Shown: positions 30,601 through 40,498, counted from the first letter of the stretch. The stretch is 64,000 nt of DNA from Streptosporangiaceae bacterium (GCA_019245115.1 JAFARZ010000220.1:62001-126000), one strand, 5' to 3'. The notes: generated from the letters alone by a model not told the origin. Translations and numbers: made by a program.

Positions 30601-31563
30601 ATGGTGACGGTGACGGTGCGGGAGGGGATACGGGAGTACCTCGAGCACCTCGAGGTGGAGCGAGGGCTGGCGGCCAGCACCGTGGAGTCGTACCGGCGGG
30701 ATCTGAGGCGCTACGAGGCGGTGCTCGCGCAGCGAGGGCGGCGTGATCTGGGAGACGTTCACGCCGCCGACGTAGCGGAGTTCCTGGCGTCGCTGCGCGA
30801 AGGGGACGCGGAACACGAGCCGCTGGCGGTCAGCTCGGCGGCACGGGCGGTGATCGCGGTACGCGGTATGCACGCGTTTGCGGCGGCCCAGGGCCTGGCC
30901 GGTACGGACCCCGCCCGGGAGGTCACGCCGCCGTCACCGCCCAGGCGGCTGCCGAAGGCCATCCCGCTCTCCGACGTGGAACGGCTGCTCGACGCGGCCG
31001 GGCCAGGACCGGATGACGCGGTCGCCGCCGATGCCCGCCACCTGCGGGACCGTGCGCTGCTGGAATTCCTCTACGGGACCGGGGCGCGGATCTCCGAGTC
31101 GACCGGGCTCGACATCGATGAGCTGCGGCTCGACGAAGATCCGGTGGTGCGGCTGGCCGGAAAGGGCGGCAAGCACCGGATCGTGCCGGTGGGCAGCTAC
31201 GCGGTCCGGGCGCTTGAGGCCTACCTGATCCGGGCCAGACCCGCGCTCGCTGCCGCGTCCAAGCGGGTATCGGTCGCGCCCGCCGTGTTCCTGAACGCGC
31301 GCGGCGGGCGGCTGACCAGGCAGGGAGCCTGGGGCGTGCTGCAGGCCGCCGCCGAGCGCGCTGGTCTGGCCGGCGTGTCGCCGCACACGTTGCGGCACTC
31401 GTTCGCGACGCACATGCTCGACGGCGGCGCCGACATCCGGGTTGTGCAGGAACTGCTCGGGCACGCGTCGGTGACCACCACGCAGGTGTACACGTTGATC
31501 ACCGTTGACAAGCTGCGCGAGGTCTACGCAGCCGCCCACCCCCGCGCGCTTACAGCAGGGTGA
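30601..31563 (+). CDS. xerD: Tyrosine recombinase XerD
   Basis: A 320-residue chromosome-dimer resolvase. The N-terminal SAM-like core-binding domain (residues 1-105) precedes the catalytic domain with Arg in GTGARISES, Lys in AGKGGKHR, His/Arg in [12 protein letters not shown], the second His in [10 protein letters not shown], and the nucleophile Tyr in VYTLI. It acts with XerC at dif. The 3' end overlaps the convergent rnhB end by 14 bp. The scpA/scpB genes that usually follow are absent here. Confidence 0.93.
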   Translation: MVTVTVREGIREYLEHLEVERGLAASTVESYRRDLRRYEAVLAQRGRRDLGDVHAADVAEFLASLREGDAEHEPLAVSSAARAVIAVRGMHAFAAAQGLAGTDPAREVTPPSPPRRLPKAIPLSDVERLLDAAGPGPDDAVAADARHLRDRALLEFLYGTGARISESTGLDIDELRLDEDPVVRLAGKGGKHRIVPVGSYAVRALEAYLIRARPALAAASKRVSVAPAVFLNARGGRLTRQGAWGVLQAAAERAGLAGVSPHTLRHSFATHMLDGGADIRVVQELLGHASVTTTQVYTLITVDKLREVYAAAHPRALTAG

Positions 31564-32287
31564 GCTGGCCCTCGATGTCAGGTCGCTGCTTCTTCAGATG
31601 CCGCCACCGCGGCAGTTCGTCCAGGTAGGCCCAGGACAGCCGATGGTATGGGGTGGGCCCGAGCGCGGCCAGCGCCTCCTTGTGGACAGGCGACGGGTAC
31701 CCGGCGTTCTCCGCGAACGCGAACCTGTCCGTCTGCTGGCCGGTCAGCCCCGTCAGCGCGGCCATGAACCGGTCCCGGTGCACCTTCGCGATGACCGACG
31801 CCGCCGCTACCGACACCGAGCGCAGGTCCGCCTTGACCTCACACCGCACCGGCCAGCCGTGCCCGATGTAGTCGTGCGTCCCGTCCAGGACCACCGCGTC
31901 CGGCCGGCGGGGCAGTCTCTCCAGAGCCCGCGTCGCGGCCCGGCGCAGCGCGAGCGTCATGCCGGCCGAGTCGATCTCGGCATGGTCCGCTTCGCCGATG
32001 GCGTAGGCCTCCACCCAGTCCAGCAGTTCGCCGGCGATCGCCTCCCGGCGCGGCGATGACAGCAGCTTGGAGTCGGTGAGGCCCGCGGGCGGTTCCGGAT
32101 ATCCGGCCCGCACGATCACCGCGCACACCGTCACCGGTCCGGCCCACGCGCCCCGGCCCACCTCGTCGACGCCCGCGATGCACCGCGCCCCGGCCGTCGC
32201 GAGCGACCGCTCGATGTCATAGCAAGTGATGTAGGGCCTGGGATCCCGGCCGGGCGGGGCCTCGTCACCAAACAGTGCTTCCACCAC
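31550..32287 (-). CDS. rnhB: Ribonuclease HII
   Basis: A 245-residue enzyme removing RNA from RNA-DNA hybrids and misincorporated ribonucleotides. Catalytic acids are seen in [15 protein letters not shown] (Asp-Glu), VLDGTHDY (Asp) and the Lys/Asp region [21 protein letters not shown]. The GTG start overlaps the end of the sirtuin gene by about 23 bp, so the two are probably co-transcribed. Confidence 0.95.
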   Translation of the reverse strand: MVEALFGDEAPPGRDPRPYITCYDIERSLATAGARCIAGVDEVGRGAWAGPVTVCAVIVRAGYPEPPAGLTDSKLLSSPRREAIAGELLDWVEAYAIGEADHAEIDSAGMTLALRRAATRALERLPRRPDAVVLDGTHDYIGHGWPVRCEVKADLRSVSVAAASVIAKVHRDRFMAALTGLTGQQTDRFAFAENAGYPSPVHKEALAALGPTPYHRLSWAYLDELPRWRHLKKQRPDIEGQLTLL

Positions 32288-33152
32288 GGGAGGATAACGC
32301 GAGAACCCCCATCTGCCCGGTCACCGCGACCAGTGTTTCGCCCAGTGGTGCGTCCAGGGTCACCGAGGCGAACGCGTCGCCGCGGGTGGCGCCCTGGTTG
32401 ACGATGCCGACCGGCAGCCCCAGCTTCGCCGCGTGACGCACGTACCGGAGCCCTGACATCACCGTCAGCGACGAGCCGAGGACCACCAGCGCGCGAGCCT
32501 GCTCGACCAGCTGGTAACAGGCGGCGGCCCGGGCCGGCGGCACGTTCTCGCCGAAGAACACCACGTCCGGCTTGAGCACTCCATCGCACGCGACGCAGTC
32601 CACCAGCACGAACGATTCGACGTCCTCCTCGGCGAGCACGACGTCGCCGTCCGGATTGACCATGGTCGCCGCCGCGTCCCAGCGTGGATTGGCGGCCCGC
32701 AGCCGCGCGTCCAGGGATTCGCGCGAGGTCCGCCGACCGCAAGCCAGGCACGCGACACGGTGGAGGCTGCCGTGCAGTTCGGTTACCGCTCCGGATCCCG
32801 CTGCCTGGTGCAGCCCGTCCACGTTCTGCGTGATGACGCCGGAGACAAGTCCGGCGCGCTCGAGCGCGGCGACGGCCAGATGCCCGGCGTTCGGCCTGGC
32901 CTTCGCGATGTGCCGCCAGCCAGCATGGCTGCGCGCCCAGTACCGCCGCCGCGCCGCCGCGCCGCCGGTGAACGTCTGGTAGGTCATCGGCGTACCTCGC
33001 CGCGCCTGCCCGGTTGGCCCGCGATAGTCCGGGATGCCAGATTCGGTGGACAGTCCCGCGCCGCTCAGGACGACCACGCCGCCACCGGCGAAAATATCAA
33101 CAATTTGAACGAACGTACTGTGGTTTCTCTCCCCGGCTAGCAGAGTCACCAC
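32265..33152 (-). CDS. Sir2-family NAD-dependent protein deacylase
   Basis: About 295 residues. NAD-binding [23 protein letters not shown], catalytic His in ELHGSL, a zinc site of two CxxC pairs (CLAC and CVAC), and [12 protein letters not shown]. It removes acyl groups from lysines using NAD. The start is uncertain: the frame is open to 33317, GTG 33152 is preferred because the conserved NAD motif then lies about 25 residues in, but the RBS spacing is poor. Its end overlaps rnhB. Confidence 0.9.
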   Translation of the reverse strand: MVTLLAGERNHSTFVQIVDIFAGGGVVVLSGAGLSTESGIPDYRGPTGQARRGTPMTYQTFTGGAAARRRYWARSHAGWRHIAKARPNAGHLAVAALERAGLVSGVITQNVDGLHQAAGSGAVTELHGSLHRVACLACGRRTSRESLDARLRAANPRWDAAATMVNPDGDVVLAEEDVESFVLVDCVACDGVLKPDVVFFGENVPPARAAACYQLVEQARALVVLGSSLTVMSGLRYVRHAAKLGLPVGIVNQGATRGDAFASVTLDAPLGETLVAVTGQMGVLALSSRGGSTVW

Positions 33153-33235
33153 TCCAGTGTGCCTTATCGTGCTGGTGGGCCGGTCCGGACAGAGCCTGTC
33201 TCCGGGAATCCGGCCAGCGCGTCCGCTGCCCGCAG

Positions 33236-33526
33236 TTACCAGTCGTCCCACCCGTCGCTGCCTGAACCGCTGCAGGAGGAACAGGTGACCCGGCCCTCGC
33301 CGTAGCACCAGGTGCACCGTTCCGTGCCGCCGCCGCTGCAGGAGCTGCAGCGCTCGCGGCCCGAACCGAGGCAGAACACGCAGTCATCGTCGAAACCGAG
33401 GCAGTGGCACGAGTTGTATCCGCTTCCCGAGCAGGAGTAGCAGGCGCGGTTGCCGCTTCCGATGCAATCGGAGCAGTCTCGTTTGCCGGTGCCGTAGCAC
33501 CAGGTGCAGGAGCCCATTCCAAACAT
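33236..33526 (-). CDS. CxxCxGxG-repeat zinc-finger mini-protein
   Basis: A 96-residue protein made almost only of eight short Cys/Gly units: CTWCYGTG, CSDCIGSG, CYSCSGSG, CHCLGFD, CVFCLGSG, CSSCSGGG, CTWCYGEG, CSSCSGSG. These match the DnaJ central zinc-finger repeat, which binds zinc in pairs, but no J domain is attached. The fourth unit is degenerate. Units 1 and 7 and units 6 and 8 are near copies, suggesting internal duplication. Sirtuin and rnhB follow on the same strand. A redox or chaperone role is possible but not shown. Confidence 0.8.
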   Translation of the reverse strand: MFGMGSCTWCYGTGKRDCSDCIGSGNRACYSCSGSGYNSCHCLGFDDDCVFCLGSGRERCSSCSGGGTERCTWCYGEGRVTCSSCSGSGSDGWDDW

Positions 33527-33570
33527 TTTGCCCCAGAAAGAAGTGGGCGCGAATTGAAGTCAACCGGTCA

Positions 33571-34461
33571 CTACGCGGTTATGACCTCCGCTATCGTGCG
33601 TGTGGCGTGCGGCTCGAACAGGATCGTGTAGTGGTTCACACCGGGAATAAGCCGCGGACGCAGTTGCGGTGCGCGTTGCTGCCAGGCTCGGACCAGCTCC
33701 GGAGGGTGAAGGCCGGGCGGGTGACCGAACATGCCTTTCGGCGCGGTCAGTAGCGGGACCGGCTCCTTGAGCCGTTCGAGGGCGGCGGCGAAACCCGTGC
33801 CGGACAGGATGTGGCGGCCGTCGGCGCGGACAGCGTCCTGTTCGGCGCGGGAACGCAGACCATGGCCGTCGGCCTCGCGGAGGTCGTAGGTGACGTAGTC
33901 CGTTACGTCCTGGGTCCAGCCTTTGGCGAAGGCCGGGTGCGCGTGCCAGAAGTCCAGATACGCTGCTTCGTCCGGGAAGACCTGGCCGAGGCGGGCGATC
34001 GCCGGACCAAGGGTCGCGTCCAGTGCGGCGTCCAGGTCGATGCCTTCGGGCGTGGGGAAGGGAAGCCCGCCGTCGACCAGGATCAGCTTGCGTACGAGTT
34101 CGGGATGGGCGTCACGGGTGAGCAGCGCGATATAGGCGCCCATCGAATGACCGGCCAGCACCGGTGGCTGCGCGCTGTGTTGTCCGGTCGCGAGTCCAAG
34201 CAGGGCGGCGACGTCCTTGACGTGCTGCTCCAGGCCGTACGGTCCGGGGAGGCCGGAGCTGTGACCCCGCCCGCGCAGGTCCGGTGCGGCAAGCGTCCAT
34301 GTCGCTGGAAGCTGCCGGGCAACAGCTTGCCAGGCCATGGCCGAGGCCGTGATGCCGTGCACAGCGACGACGATGTTCTCGCCGGTGCCCCACAGGAGCA
34401 CGCGGAGCTCGCCGCCGTCTACCGGGACCTGGATCTGGCCCTGTTCCATGTCCGGAACCAT
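33571..34461 (-). CDS. Alpha/beta hydrolase
   Basis: A 296-residue hydrolase: oxyanion VHGITASAMAW, DLRGRGHSSG, nucleophile elbow AGHSMGAY (Ser at about 120) and catalytic His in PGVNHYTILF near the C-terminus. The substrate cannot be told from sequence. The frame is open to 34623, but the N-terminal part there is low-complexity; ATG 34461 (or 34449, four codons later) gives the normal family start. Confidence 0.88.
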   Translation of the reverse strand: MVPDMEQGQIQVPVDGGELRVLLWGTGENIVVAVHGITASAMAWQAVARQLPATWTLAAPDLRGRGHSSGLPGPYGLEQHVKDVAALLGLATGQHSAQPPVLAGHSMGAYIALLTRDAHPELVRKLILVDGGLPFPTPEGIDLDAALDATLGPAIARLGQVFPDEAAYLDFWHAHPAFAKGWTQDVTDYVTYDLREADGHGLRSRAEQDAVRADGRHILSGTGFAAALERLKEPVPLLTAPKGMFGHPPGLHPPELVRAWQQRAPQLRPRLIPGVNHYTILFEPHATRTIAEVITA

Positions 34462-35000
34462 AATGGGCGCAACCGCGGTGGTGCGTCGTGCGGTCGGCGG
34501 CACAGCCCAAGCCCCGACTCCCGGCCGTCCCGGGGATATACCCCATCGGCTCGTGTCATTCGAGGCACCACCGCGGTTACGCGCTTGTGGCACGCCGCCC
34601 GCTGAGCGGTGTACTGAACCCACCGCCAGCGAGCGACATGTAGACGGTCCCCCCAGCCCCGTCCGTTCTATAAGTCAGTCGTAAGACCTACGTTCGTCAC
34701 GCGACACATCCCTCTGTCGCGCTGGAAGAAGGCGCTTCAGGCCCAGGTGACGCGCATCCCTGCCCCTCCCTCCGGCAGTTACATGCAGCCACGTGGCGGG
34801 ACCCCGGCGTGGCCACGCCGGGTAATCGTGGCTCGTCAAACACCATTTAGCGTCAACTTTGCGGACGATGCACGCGAATGTGAGTAGATAGTGCTCAAGA
34901 TGGCTCGACATGGGTTAAGGTAGCTAATCGGAGCTAGTCATTTACGGTCAGCGTCCGACTAGACAGGAGCCCCGCAGGGTTACATCCGGAACGGTGGAAC
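34462..35000. other. Spacer before the first GGDEF gene, with a 20-bp palindrome
   Basis: About 540 bp without a convincing gene. At 34803-34822 there is a perfect palindrome, CCCGGCGTGGCCACGCCGGG, a candidate operator or terminator stem. The last 90 bp are AT-richer and probably hold the GGDEF gene promoter, but I see no clear -35/-10 pair. Confidence 0.6.
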
Positions 35001-36416
35001 ATGGGAGCATCGTCCATCACATGCGCGCTCGCGCGCGCGGATTTCCGGACTTGGGCGTGGTGGCGACTCCCGTGGCTTCTGCGGCTGTACATCGGAATTG
35101 CGTCATTTGCGGCTCTTGTGATGACAGGCTACGCAGCTTCGCAGACGACATGGCATGGCTTGGACCTAGCGAAGTACTCCCTCCTGCTAGGTTGTGGCGT
35201 CGCGTCCGTCATGGCGAAGCGGGGTGCCGCGTACCACATGGGCGGGATGACACGGGACTTCCTCAGTACGTGGGTTCTTCCTGTCGCGATCTTGCTGCCG
35301 CCGGTTTATGCCATGGTGACCCCCATTCCTCTCCAGATCATCACGGAGATGCGTGTCAACAAGGGGGTCCTCTACCGCAGAGTGTTCACCGTAGCCGTGG
35401 TCGGAATGTCTTATGGTGCTGCTTCTCTGCTCTTTCGGGCTTTCCCCGACTCCTTCGCTGGCGGCGCTATCGGTGGGGGCAAGCACGCGCTTACCTGGAC
35501 CCTCGCAGTAGCAGCATGCGAGATCGTGGGGGGCAGAGGCCACAACCTCCTCATCGCTGTTGCGGTCAAAATCACAGACCCGAAGGTGAGTCTGCTTAAA
35601 CTGCAACTCGACCGGGAAGCCCTGCAGGGTGACTTCGCCGAGTCAGACCTCGGGATACTGATTACGATTGTCGTTGGTGTCAATGTGGTGCTAGCGGTAT
35701 TCGCGGTGCCTACGGTGCTGTTGATACGAACGTTCATGATGCATACGCAGTTGCTTGCGCAATCAAGGATCGACACGAAGACGGGCCTCCTTAATTCCTC
35801 GACCTGGGAGGCGGAGGCGACCAACGAGATCACGCGGGCCATCAGGACGCACAGCCCGCTGTCAGTGGCGTTGATCGACATTGATCATTTCAAGCGCGTC
35901 AATGACACGCACGGGCACCTGGTGGGGGACAAGGTCCTGCGCGCGGTTACCGATGCGATCCAGCAGCACCTGCGAAGTTATGACCGAGCCGGACGGTTCG
36001 GGGGAGAAGAGTTCGTCGTTCTGCTGCCGCAAGCCCGGCAGGCTGACGCCGTCAACATCGCCGAACGTCTCCGCGGCCACATCGCCGCTATGTCGATACC
36101 CGTCCGCGACGGTGGATCCGGCAGGGTGCACACACCGGATCCGTCGATGAACGGCGCGGCCAGTCACGACGAGAGCGATCCCCAGGTTCGGCTCACGATC
36201 TCGGTGGGGGTTGCCGCGCTCAACGAGTCCGTCCACGAGCTGAATGCCCTCATGGCGGCGGCCGACGCCGCGCTGTATCACGCCAAGCAAACCGGCCGCA
36301 ACAGGACGTCCGTCGTCTGGGCGTCCGAGCCCGTGAGTCTCGGCTCCTCGAGCGAGCCGGACGGCCCGCACGGCGTGGAGACGCCCAGCACCTCATCCAG
36401 CGCGTCGACCGTTTAG
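35001..36416 (+). CDS. Membrane diguanylate cyclase (GGDEF), paralog 1
   Basis: A 471-residue protein with six or seven membrane segments (about residues 20-245) and a GGDEF domain (about 255-430). The active site is intact (FGGEEF), and RSYD five residues upstream is the product-inhibition I-site. A Gly/Asp/Ser-rich insert of about 20 residues interrupts the domain before the last strands. It should make c-di-GMP. The N-terminal region is clearly related to that of the paralog at 42910 (shared LLPPVYA, RRVF, YGAA/YGGAA). The 3' end overlaps the convergent MarR gene by 24 bp. Confidence 0.93.
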   Translation: MGASSITCALARADFRTWAWWRLPWLLRLYIGIASFAALVMTGYAASQTTWHGLDLAKYSLLLGCGVASVMAKRGAAYHMGGMTRDFLSTWVLPVAILLPPVYAMVTPIPLQIITEMRVNKGVLYRRVFTVAVVGMSYGAASLLFRAFPDSFAGGAIGGGKHALTWTLAVAACEIVGGRGHNLLIAVAVKITDPKVSLLKLQLDREALQGDFAESDLGILITIVVGVNVVLAVFAVPTVLLIRTFMMHTQLLAQSRIDTKTGLLNSSTWEAEATNEITRAIRTHSPLSVALIDIDHFKRVNDTHGHLVGDKVLRAVTDAIQQHLRSYDRAGRFGGEEFVVLLPQARQADAVNIAERLRGHIAAMSIPVRDGGSGRVHTPDPSMNGAASHDESDPQVRLTISVGVAALNESVHELNALMAAADAALYHAKQTGRNRTSVVWASEPVSLGSSSEPDGPHGVETPSTSSSASTV

Positions 36417-36842
36417 CACCCCGGCGTTCGGTGGTGCCTGGCTCAGGTGCTCCAGAACCGGTGCCAGACTTCGCAGTTCGTTGAGATGTGCGGAGGACAG
36501 CTTGCCCAGGCAAGCCTGCCCGTCTCGGGTGAGGCGGATTCGGATGATCCGGCCGTCGCCGTCGTCTCTTGTCCGCGCCACGAGACCCGCCGCCTCTGCG
36601 CGGTCGATGAGTTCGACCGCGCTGTGATGGCGCAGCAGGAGGTGATCCGCCAGATCGCCGATGGTCGGCGGCTGATCCCCGGGATGCCCTCGGACGGCAA
36701 GCAGCAGCTGATGTTGCGCGGGAGTGAGGCCCGCTTCGCGAGCGCTTGTTTCGCTCCAGCTGAGGAATTTCCGCAAGCCCGTACGGAACGCCAGCAGGCT
36801 CTCATAGTCCGAGTCGGTTAGCGGCTGGTCGTCTTCCGTCAC
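36393..36842 (-). CDS. MarR-family transcriptional regulator
   Basis: A 149-residue winged-helix regulator: PAQHQLLLAVRGHPG, PTIGDLADHLLLRHHSAVELIDRAE (recognition helix, described by the residues around 62-84), and the wing RDDGDGRIIRIRLTRDG. GTG start with AAGGA 8 nt upstream. It is divergent from the acyl-CoA synthetase gene, and a 14-bp palindrome lies between them, so it probably controls that gene and itself. Confidence 0.92.
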   Translation of the reverse strand: MTEDDQPLTDSDYESLLAFRTGLRKFLSWSETSAREAGLTPAQHQLLLAVRGHPGDQPPTIGDLADHLLLRHHSAVELIDRAEAAGLVARTRDDGDGRIIRIRLTRDGQACLGKLSSAHLNELRSLAPVLEHLSQAPPNAGVLNGRRAG

Positions 36843-36871
36843 GCGGCAGTCCTTGTCAGAGGCGGGGCCAG

Positions 36872-36885
36872 GATCTGATCAGATC
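36872..36885. promoter_or_regulatory. Palindrome in the MarR/acyl-CoA synthetase promoter region
   Basis: GATCTGATCAGATC is a perfect 14-bp palindrome 30 bp from the MarR start and 105 bp from the synthetase start. AGATCTGAGAAGATTTT (36956-36972) repeats part of it nearer the synthetase gene. A likely MarR operator. Confidence 0.5.
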
Positions 36886-36990
36886 GTATCGTGTAGCGAC
36901 ATTGCCTCCTGGGCGAGCACGGTTCCCGGAGGTTGCGCCGATGTCGTTCGTGCAAAGATCTGAGAAGATTTTAGGCAGGAGGTTCGGATC

Positions 36991-38610
36991 ATGCTGAGTT
37001 ATTCATCGGGACCGTCCGCCACGCCGCTGCTCGGGGACACGATTGGCGGGAATTTCGACGCCGCCGTGCGAAAGTTCGCCGGTCGTGACGCACTGGTCGA
37101 CCTGCCCGCCGGGCGGCGGTGGAGCTACGCTGAGCTGGCCGCCGATGTGGATGCCCTGGCGCTCGGGCTGCTGGGGGTGGGCATCGGTAAGGGCGATCGC
37201 GTGGGGATCTGGGCGCCGAACTGCGCCGAATGGGTGCTGGTGCAGTACGCGACCGCCAAGATCGGCGCGATCCTGGTCAATATCAACCCGGCGTACCGCG
37301 TCCGGGAGCTTGAGTTCGTGCTCAACCAGTCGGGTGCGAAGCTGCTGGTGGCCGCCCAGAAGCTGAAGACCTCCGACTACGCGGCGATGATCGACGAAGT
37401 GCGGCCGCAGTGCGCCGCGCTGTCCGACGTAGTACTGCTCGGAACCCCCGAATGGACCGCACTACAGGCGCGCGGGGCCCAAGCCGATCGCTCGTCACTT
37501 GAGCGAATACTGCTGGATCGGGATGATCCAATAAACATTCAGTACACCTCGGGGACCACCGGTTTCCCGAAGGGCGCGACGCTGTCTCACCACAACATCC
37601 TGAACAACGGGTTCTTCGTGGGCGAGCTGTGCGGATACAGCGAGGCCGACCGGATCTGCATTCCGGTGCCGTTTTATCACTGCTTCGGCATGGTCATGGG
37701 GAATCTCGCGGCCACATCGCACGGCGCCTGCATGGTGATTCCCGCCCCGTCGTTCGATCCGGCCGCGGCGTTGCAGGCCGTGGCCGCGGAGCGATGCACG
37801 TCGCTGTACGGGGTACCGACGATGTTCATCGCCGAACTGGCGGTTCCGGAGTTCGATTCGTACGATCTGTCATCCCTCCGGACCGGGATCATGGCGGGTT
37901 CGCCGTGCCCGGTCGAGGTGATGAAGCAGGTCATGACCCGGATGTCCATGCGCGAGGTGTCGATCTGTTACGGCATGACGGAGACATCGCCGGTGTCCAC
38001 GCAGACCAGGGTCGACGATTCGGTCGAGCGGAGGGTGTCGACGGTGGGGCGGGTTGGCCCGCACCTTGAGGTAAAGGTTGTCGATCCAGGCTCTGGCATG
38101 ACCGTTCCCAATGGTGTGCCGGGGGAGCTGTGCACCCGCGGCTACTCGGTCATGCTCGGATACTGGGGACAGCCGGATGCGACGGCCGACGCGATCGACC
38201 GCGCCGGCTGGATGCGTACCGGGGATCTCGCGGTGATGGACGCTGACGGGTATGTGTCAATCACCGGGCGGATCAAGGACATGGTCATCCGGGGCGGCGA
38301 GAACATATATCCGCGGGAGATCGAGGAATTTCTCTACACCCATCCCGACATCCTCGATGCGCAGGTCATCGGGGTGCCGGATCCGGTGTACGGGGAAGAG
38401 CTGATGGCATGGGTGCGGCTGCGGCCTGGTGCGGCTGGATTGACGGTTGAGGCATTGCGTGAGTTCTGTCAGGGCAAGCTGGCGCACTACAAGATCCCGC
38501 GATATGTCCACGTGGTGGAGGAGTTCCCGATGACGGTCACCGGGAAGATACGGAAAGTAGAGATGCGAGCGCAAGCCGTTGCTATCTTGGGGCTAGACTC
38601 CTCTGCGTAG
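36991..38610 (+). CDS. Acyl-CoA synthetase (FadD-like AMP-binding protein)
   Basis: A 539-residue adenylate-forming enzyme activating a carboxylic acid to its CoA thioester. P-loop motif [12 protein letters not shown] (about residue 183), YGMTETSP (about 327), [12 protein letters not shown] (about 408), hinge [16 protein letters not shown] and catalytic Lys in TGKIRKVEM near the end. Closest in pattern to medium or long-chain fatty acyl-CoA ligases. AGGAGG precedes the ATG. Probably controlled by the divergent MarR. Confidence 0.95.
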   Translation: MLSYSSGPSATPLLGDTIGGNFDAAVRKFAGRDALVDLPAGRRWSYAELAADVDALALGLLGVGIGKGDRVGIWAPNCAEWVLVQYATAKIGAILVNINPAYRVRELEFVLNQSGAKLLVAAQKLKTSDYAAMIDEVRPQCAALSDVVLLGTPEWTALQARGAQADRSSLERILLDRDDPINIQYTSGTTGFPKGATLSHHNILNNGFFVGELCGYSEADRICIPVPFYHCFGMVMGNLAATSHGACMVIPAPSFDPAAALQAVAAERCTSLYGVPTMFIAELAVPEFDSYDLSSLRTGIMAGSPCPVEVMKQVMTRMSMREVSICYGMTETSPVSTQTRVDDSVERRVSTVGRVGPHLEVKVVDPGSGMTVPNGVPGELCTRGYSVMLGYWGQPDATADAIDRAGWMRTGDLAVMDADGYVSITGRIKDMVIRGGENIYPREIEEFLYTHPDILDAQVIGVPDPVYGEELMAWVRLRPGAAGLTVEALREFCQGKLAHYKIPRYVHVVEEFPMTVTGKIRKVEMRAQAVAILGLDSSA

Positions 38611-38638
38611 CAAAACCGTCTCTCTCCGTTGAGGTTCG

Positions 38639-39784
38639 ATGGGTGTCGATCGTCCAGACGATTCCGACGTGCCTTCGTTCGCCGATGGCGGTTCGGATCG
38701 ATCGGGCCGGTCCCCTTCTGACGCGCCGGCCGGAGTCGATCCGCCGGACAGTCACGCTGAGGTACGCGCTCGGTGCGAGTACTACGAGTCGTTGCGCGCC
38801 GATGCCTGGGACGAGCCTGCCGACGGGCGGAAGGCGGGTCTGTGCGTTTCCGCAGCTCGCCCGGCGCGGGGGGACATCCCACCGGAACCCGCCGCTCGTT
38901 TCGGCGACTCCGCGACTCTGCCGGCCTGGGGAGACGACCCCCCGGAGGCCCCCGCGGGTTCCCGCGTCTCCGCGGAAACGTCCCACGCAATTGCGCCAGA
39001 CGTTTCCGCGGAAACGTCATCGCGGGATTCGCGGGAATCGCAGGAATCGTGGGACGAAGCGGCGGAGCGGTTCCGCGCGGCCTGGGCTGAGCATCGGACG
39101 CGATGGCCCGACGGCGAAAGGCAACCGGTCGACCGCTCCGGCGATCCGCCCGGTTCCTGGCGCGGCGAGAGCGGGAGATATCTCGATAATGCCGCAAACG
39201 CTGAGGTCGAGAAGCGGTGTGATCGGATAGCGGAGGTGGAGCAGAACGTGATCTCACCCGCGATGCGAGAGATCGAGGCCTGCGATCCCTCGCGCCGCCT
39301 GGTCGGCTTCGAACACCGCCTCAAAGGCCAAGATCGCATCAAAGACAAAGTCGCCGCGGACATGGAAGAGAAAGGTCGCACTGCAACCGAAGCATTGCTT
39401 ATGGTAAAAGATATCATTAGGTACACTTTCGTATATACCGACGAGTCGTATACCTCTAGCGTCAGAGCAGACCTCACGCGTATGGAAGCACGGGGATTCC
39501 AGGAAGTCGAGCGCAGGAATACCTGGTCAGAGGAGCAGTACAAGGGGATCAACAGCAGATGGCGTGACCACGATACCGGGCAGCTCTTCGAGGTTCAGTT
39601 CCATACTGATCTCAGCTTTGAGGCTAAGCAGCTTACGCACTGCGTTTATGAACGGATCCGCAGTCCAGGCACAGGTCGTGCGGAACTGCGCGAGCTTCGG
39701 CAGTTGCAGGGTAATACATGCCGACAAATACCGATTCCGCCAGATGCGTCCACTATTCAAGACTATTTATCGGAGAACGCGTGA
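38639..39784 (+). CDS. RelA/SpoT-like nucleotidyltransferase domain protein, candidate toxin
   Basis: A 381-residue protein. The first 190 residues are low-complexity Pro/Ala/Ser/Glu-rich with SAETS repeats. From about 195 a compact domain begins, with RRLVGFEHRLKGQDRIKDKV, VKDIIRYTFVY (about 257-266), QYKGINSRWR (about 300-309) and FEVQFHT (about 317-323). These correspond in order to the RelA/SpoT synthetase elements (Asp before the first strand, the G-loop, and the E-x-Q strand). There is no hydrolase, TGS or ACT domain. The GC content falls towards the 3' end. It overlaps a small gene by 4 nt, the arrangement of toxin-immunity pairs. Toxin activity is inferred. Confidence 0.65.
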   Translation: MGVDRPDDSDVPSFADGGSDRSGRSPSDAPAGVDPPDSHAEVRARCEYYESLRADAWDEPADGRKAGLCVSAARPARGDIPPEPAARFGDSATLPAWGDDPPEAPAGSRVSAETSHAIAPDVSAETSSRDSRESQESWDEAAERFRAAWAEHRTRWPDGERQPVDRSGDPPGSWRGESGRYLDNAANAEVEKRCDRIAEVEQNVISPAMREIEACDPSRRLVGFEHRLKGQDRIKDKVAADMEEKGRTATEALLMVKDIIRYTFVYTDESYTSSVRADLTRMEARGFQEVERRNTWSEEQYKGINSRWRDHDTGQLFEVQFHTDLSFEAKQLTHCVYERIRSPGTGRAELRELRQLQGNTCRQIPIPPDASTIQDYLSENA

Positions 39785-40044
39785 CTCGAAAAATAACTTA
39801 CTACGCCATGGTGGACGACTTCAGTAGCCGTGAGGAACCCGCTGGCGTCCTTCGCCGCGTGGAAGATGCGGAGGGAGAAAGTGACGAAGTATTCACCCGC
39901 AGCCTCACCTGGAAGCGAAGCTCATCTCTTTACGCTGCCGAGCGGGGGAACATGGATAACAAGTTCTACGAGATTGGGGAGGAGGAGGCTGAGCGGATCG
40001 TGGCACGGATCCGCGCTACGGCCTCTGGGGCGGCGGACGACTAA
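39781..40044 (+). CDS. Small acidic partner of the RelA/SpoT-like protein
   Basis: An 87-residue acidic protein starting MTRKITYYAMVDDFSSRE, with LTWKRSSSLYAAERG in the middle and an acidic helix (EIGEEEAERIVARIR) at the end; no named domain that I know. The GTG start overlaps the stop of the RelA/SpoT-like gene (GTGA), so translation is coupled. Size, charge and overlap fit an antitoxin or immunity protein. An upstream ATG at 39718 is in frame but lies inside the larger gene. Confidence 0.7.
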   Translation: MTRKITYYAMVDDFSSREEPAGVLRRVEDAEGESDEVFTRSLTWKRSSSLYAAERGNMDNKFYEIGEEEAERIVARIRATASGAADD

Positions 40045-40273
40045 CCACCTATGTAAGTAAACCACGCCGCAGTACCCAGGGGGCGTAGCGCTTGCACGAT
40101 AATTACGGTCCTGATGCGGGTCGCGGTGCCTGGGAGGGGCGGGGAAAGGGTTGACTGGCGGATGGGCCGCTTCGCCACCAGCAACGCCAGGCCGTCTTCA
40201 GCGTGTCGGCCAGATGTCGGTATTCCCGGTCAGTTTCCAGGGCATGGTGAGGGGTCGCCGGTTTGCCAGGATA

Positions 40274-40413
40274 TGGCCGTTATGTGCATGGCGATTGCGG
40301 CAAACGACACGGAATAAAAGGGTCGCGCGGAAGAAAGGGTACCGGTTTCCGGCGCCTTTTGTTCCGGATGGCTCCTAACTTCCACAAGATGGCTGGCTCG
40401 TGTGCCCGCTATG
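40274..40413 (-). repeat. 140-bp palindromic intergenic element, copy A
   Basis: Bounded on the minus strand by CATAGCGGGCA (40413-40403) and CATAACGGCCA (40284-40274). It shares 31 consecutive identical bases with copy C (40326-40356 here), including the hairpin GGCGCCGGAAACCGG, and another 17-base block, CTTTTATTCCGTGTCGT. The outer parts also pair (GCGGGCACACGA with TCGTTTGCCGC), so the whole unit can fold on itself. It lies in a 632-bp spacer without genes. Confidence 0.9.
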
Positions 40414-40498
40414 CGGTAGTACGCGTAAATTCGCAGGCTGGCACCGCATTTGCAAAGAGGGCATGGCCGCCACGGGCCTGATAACAGCAAGAAGCGTT

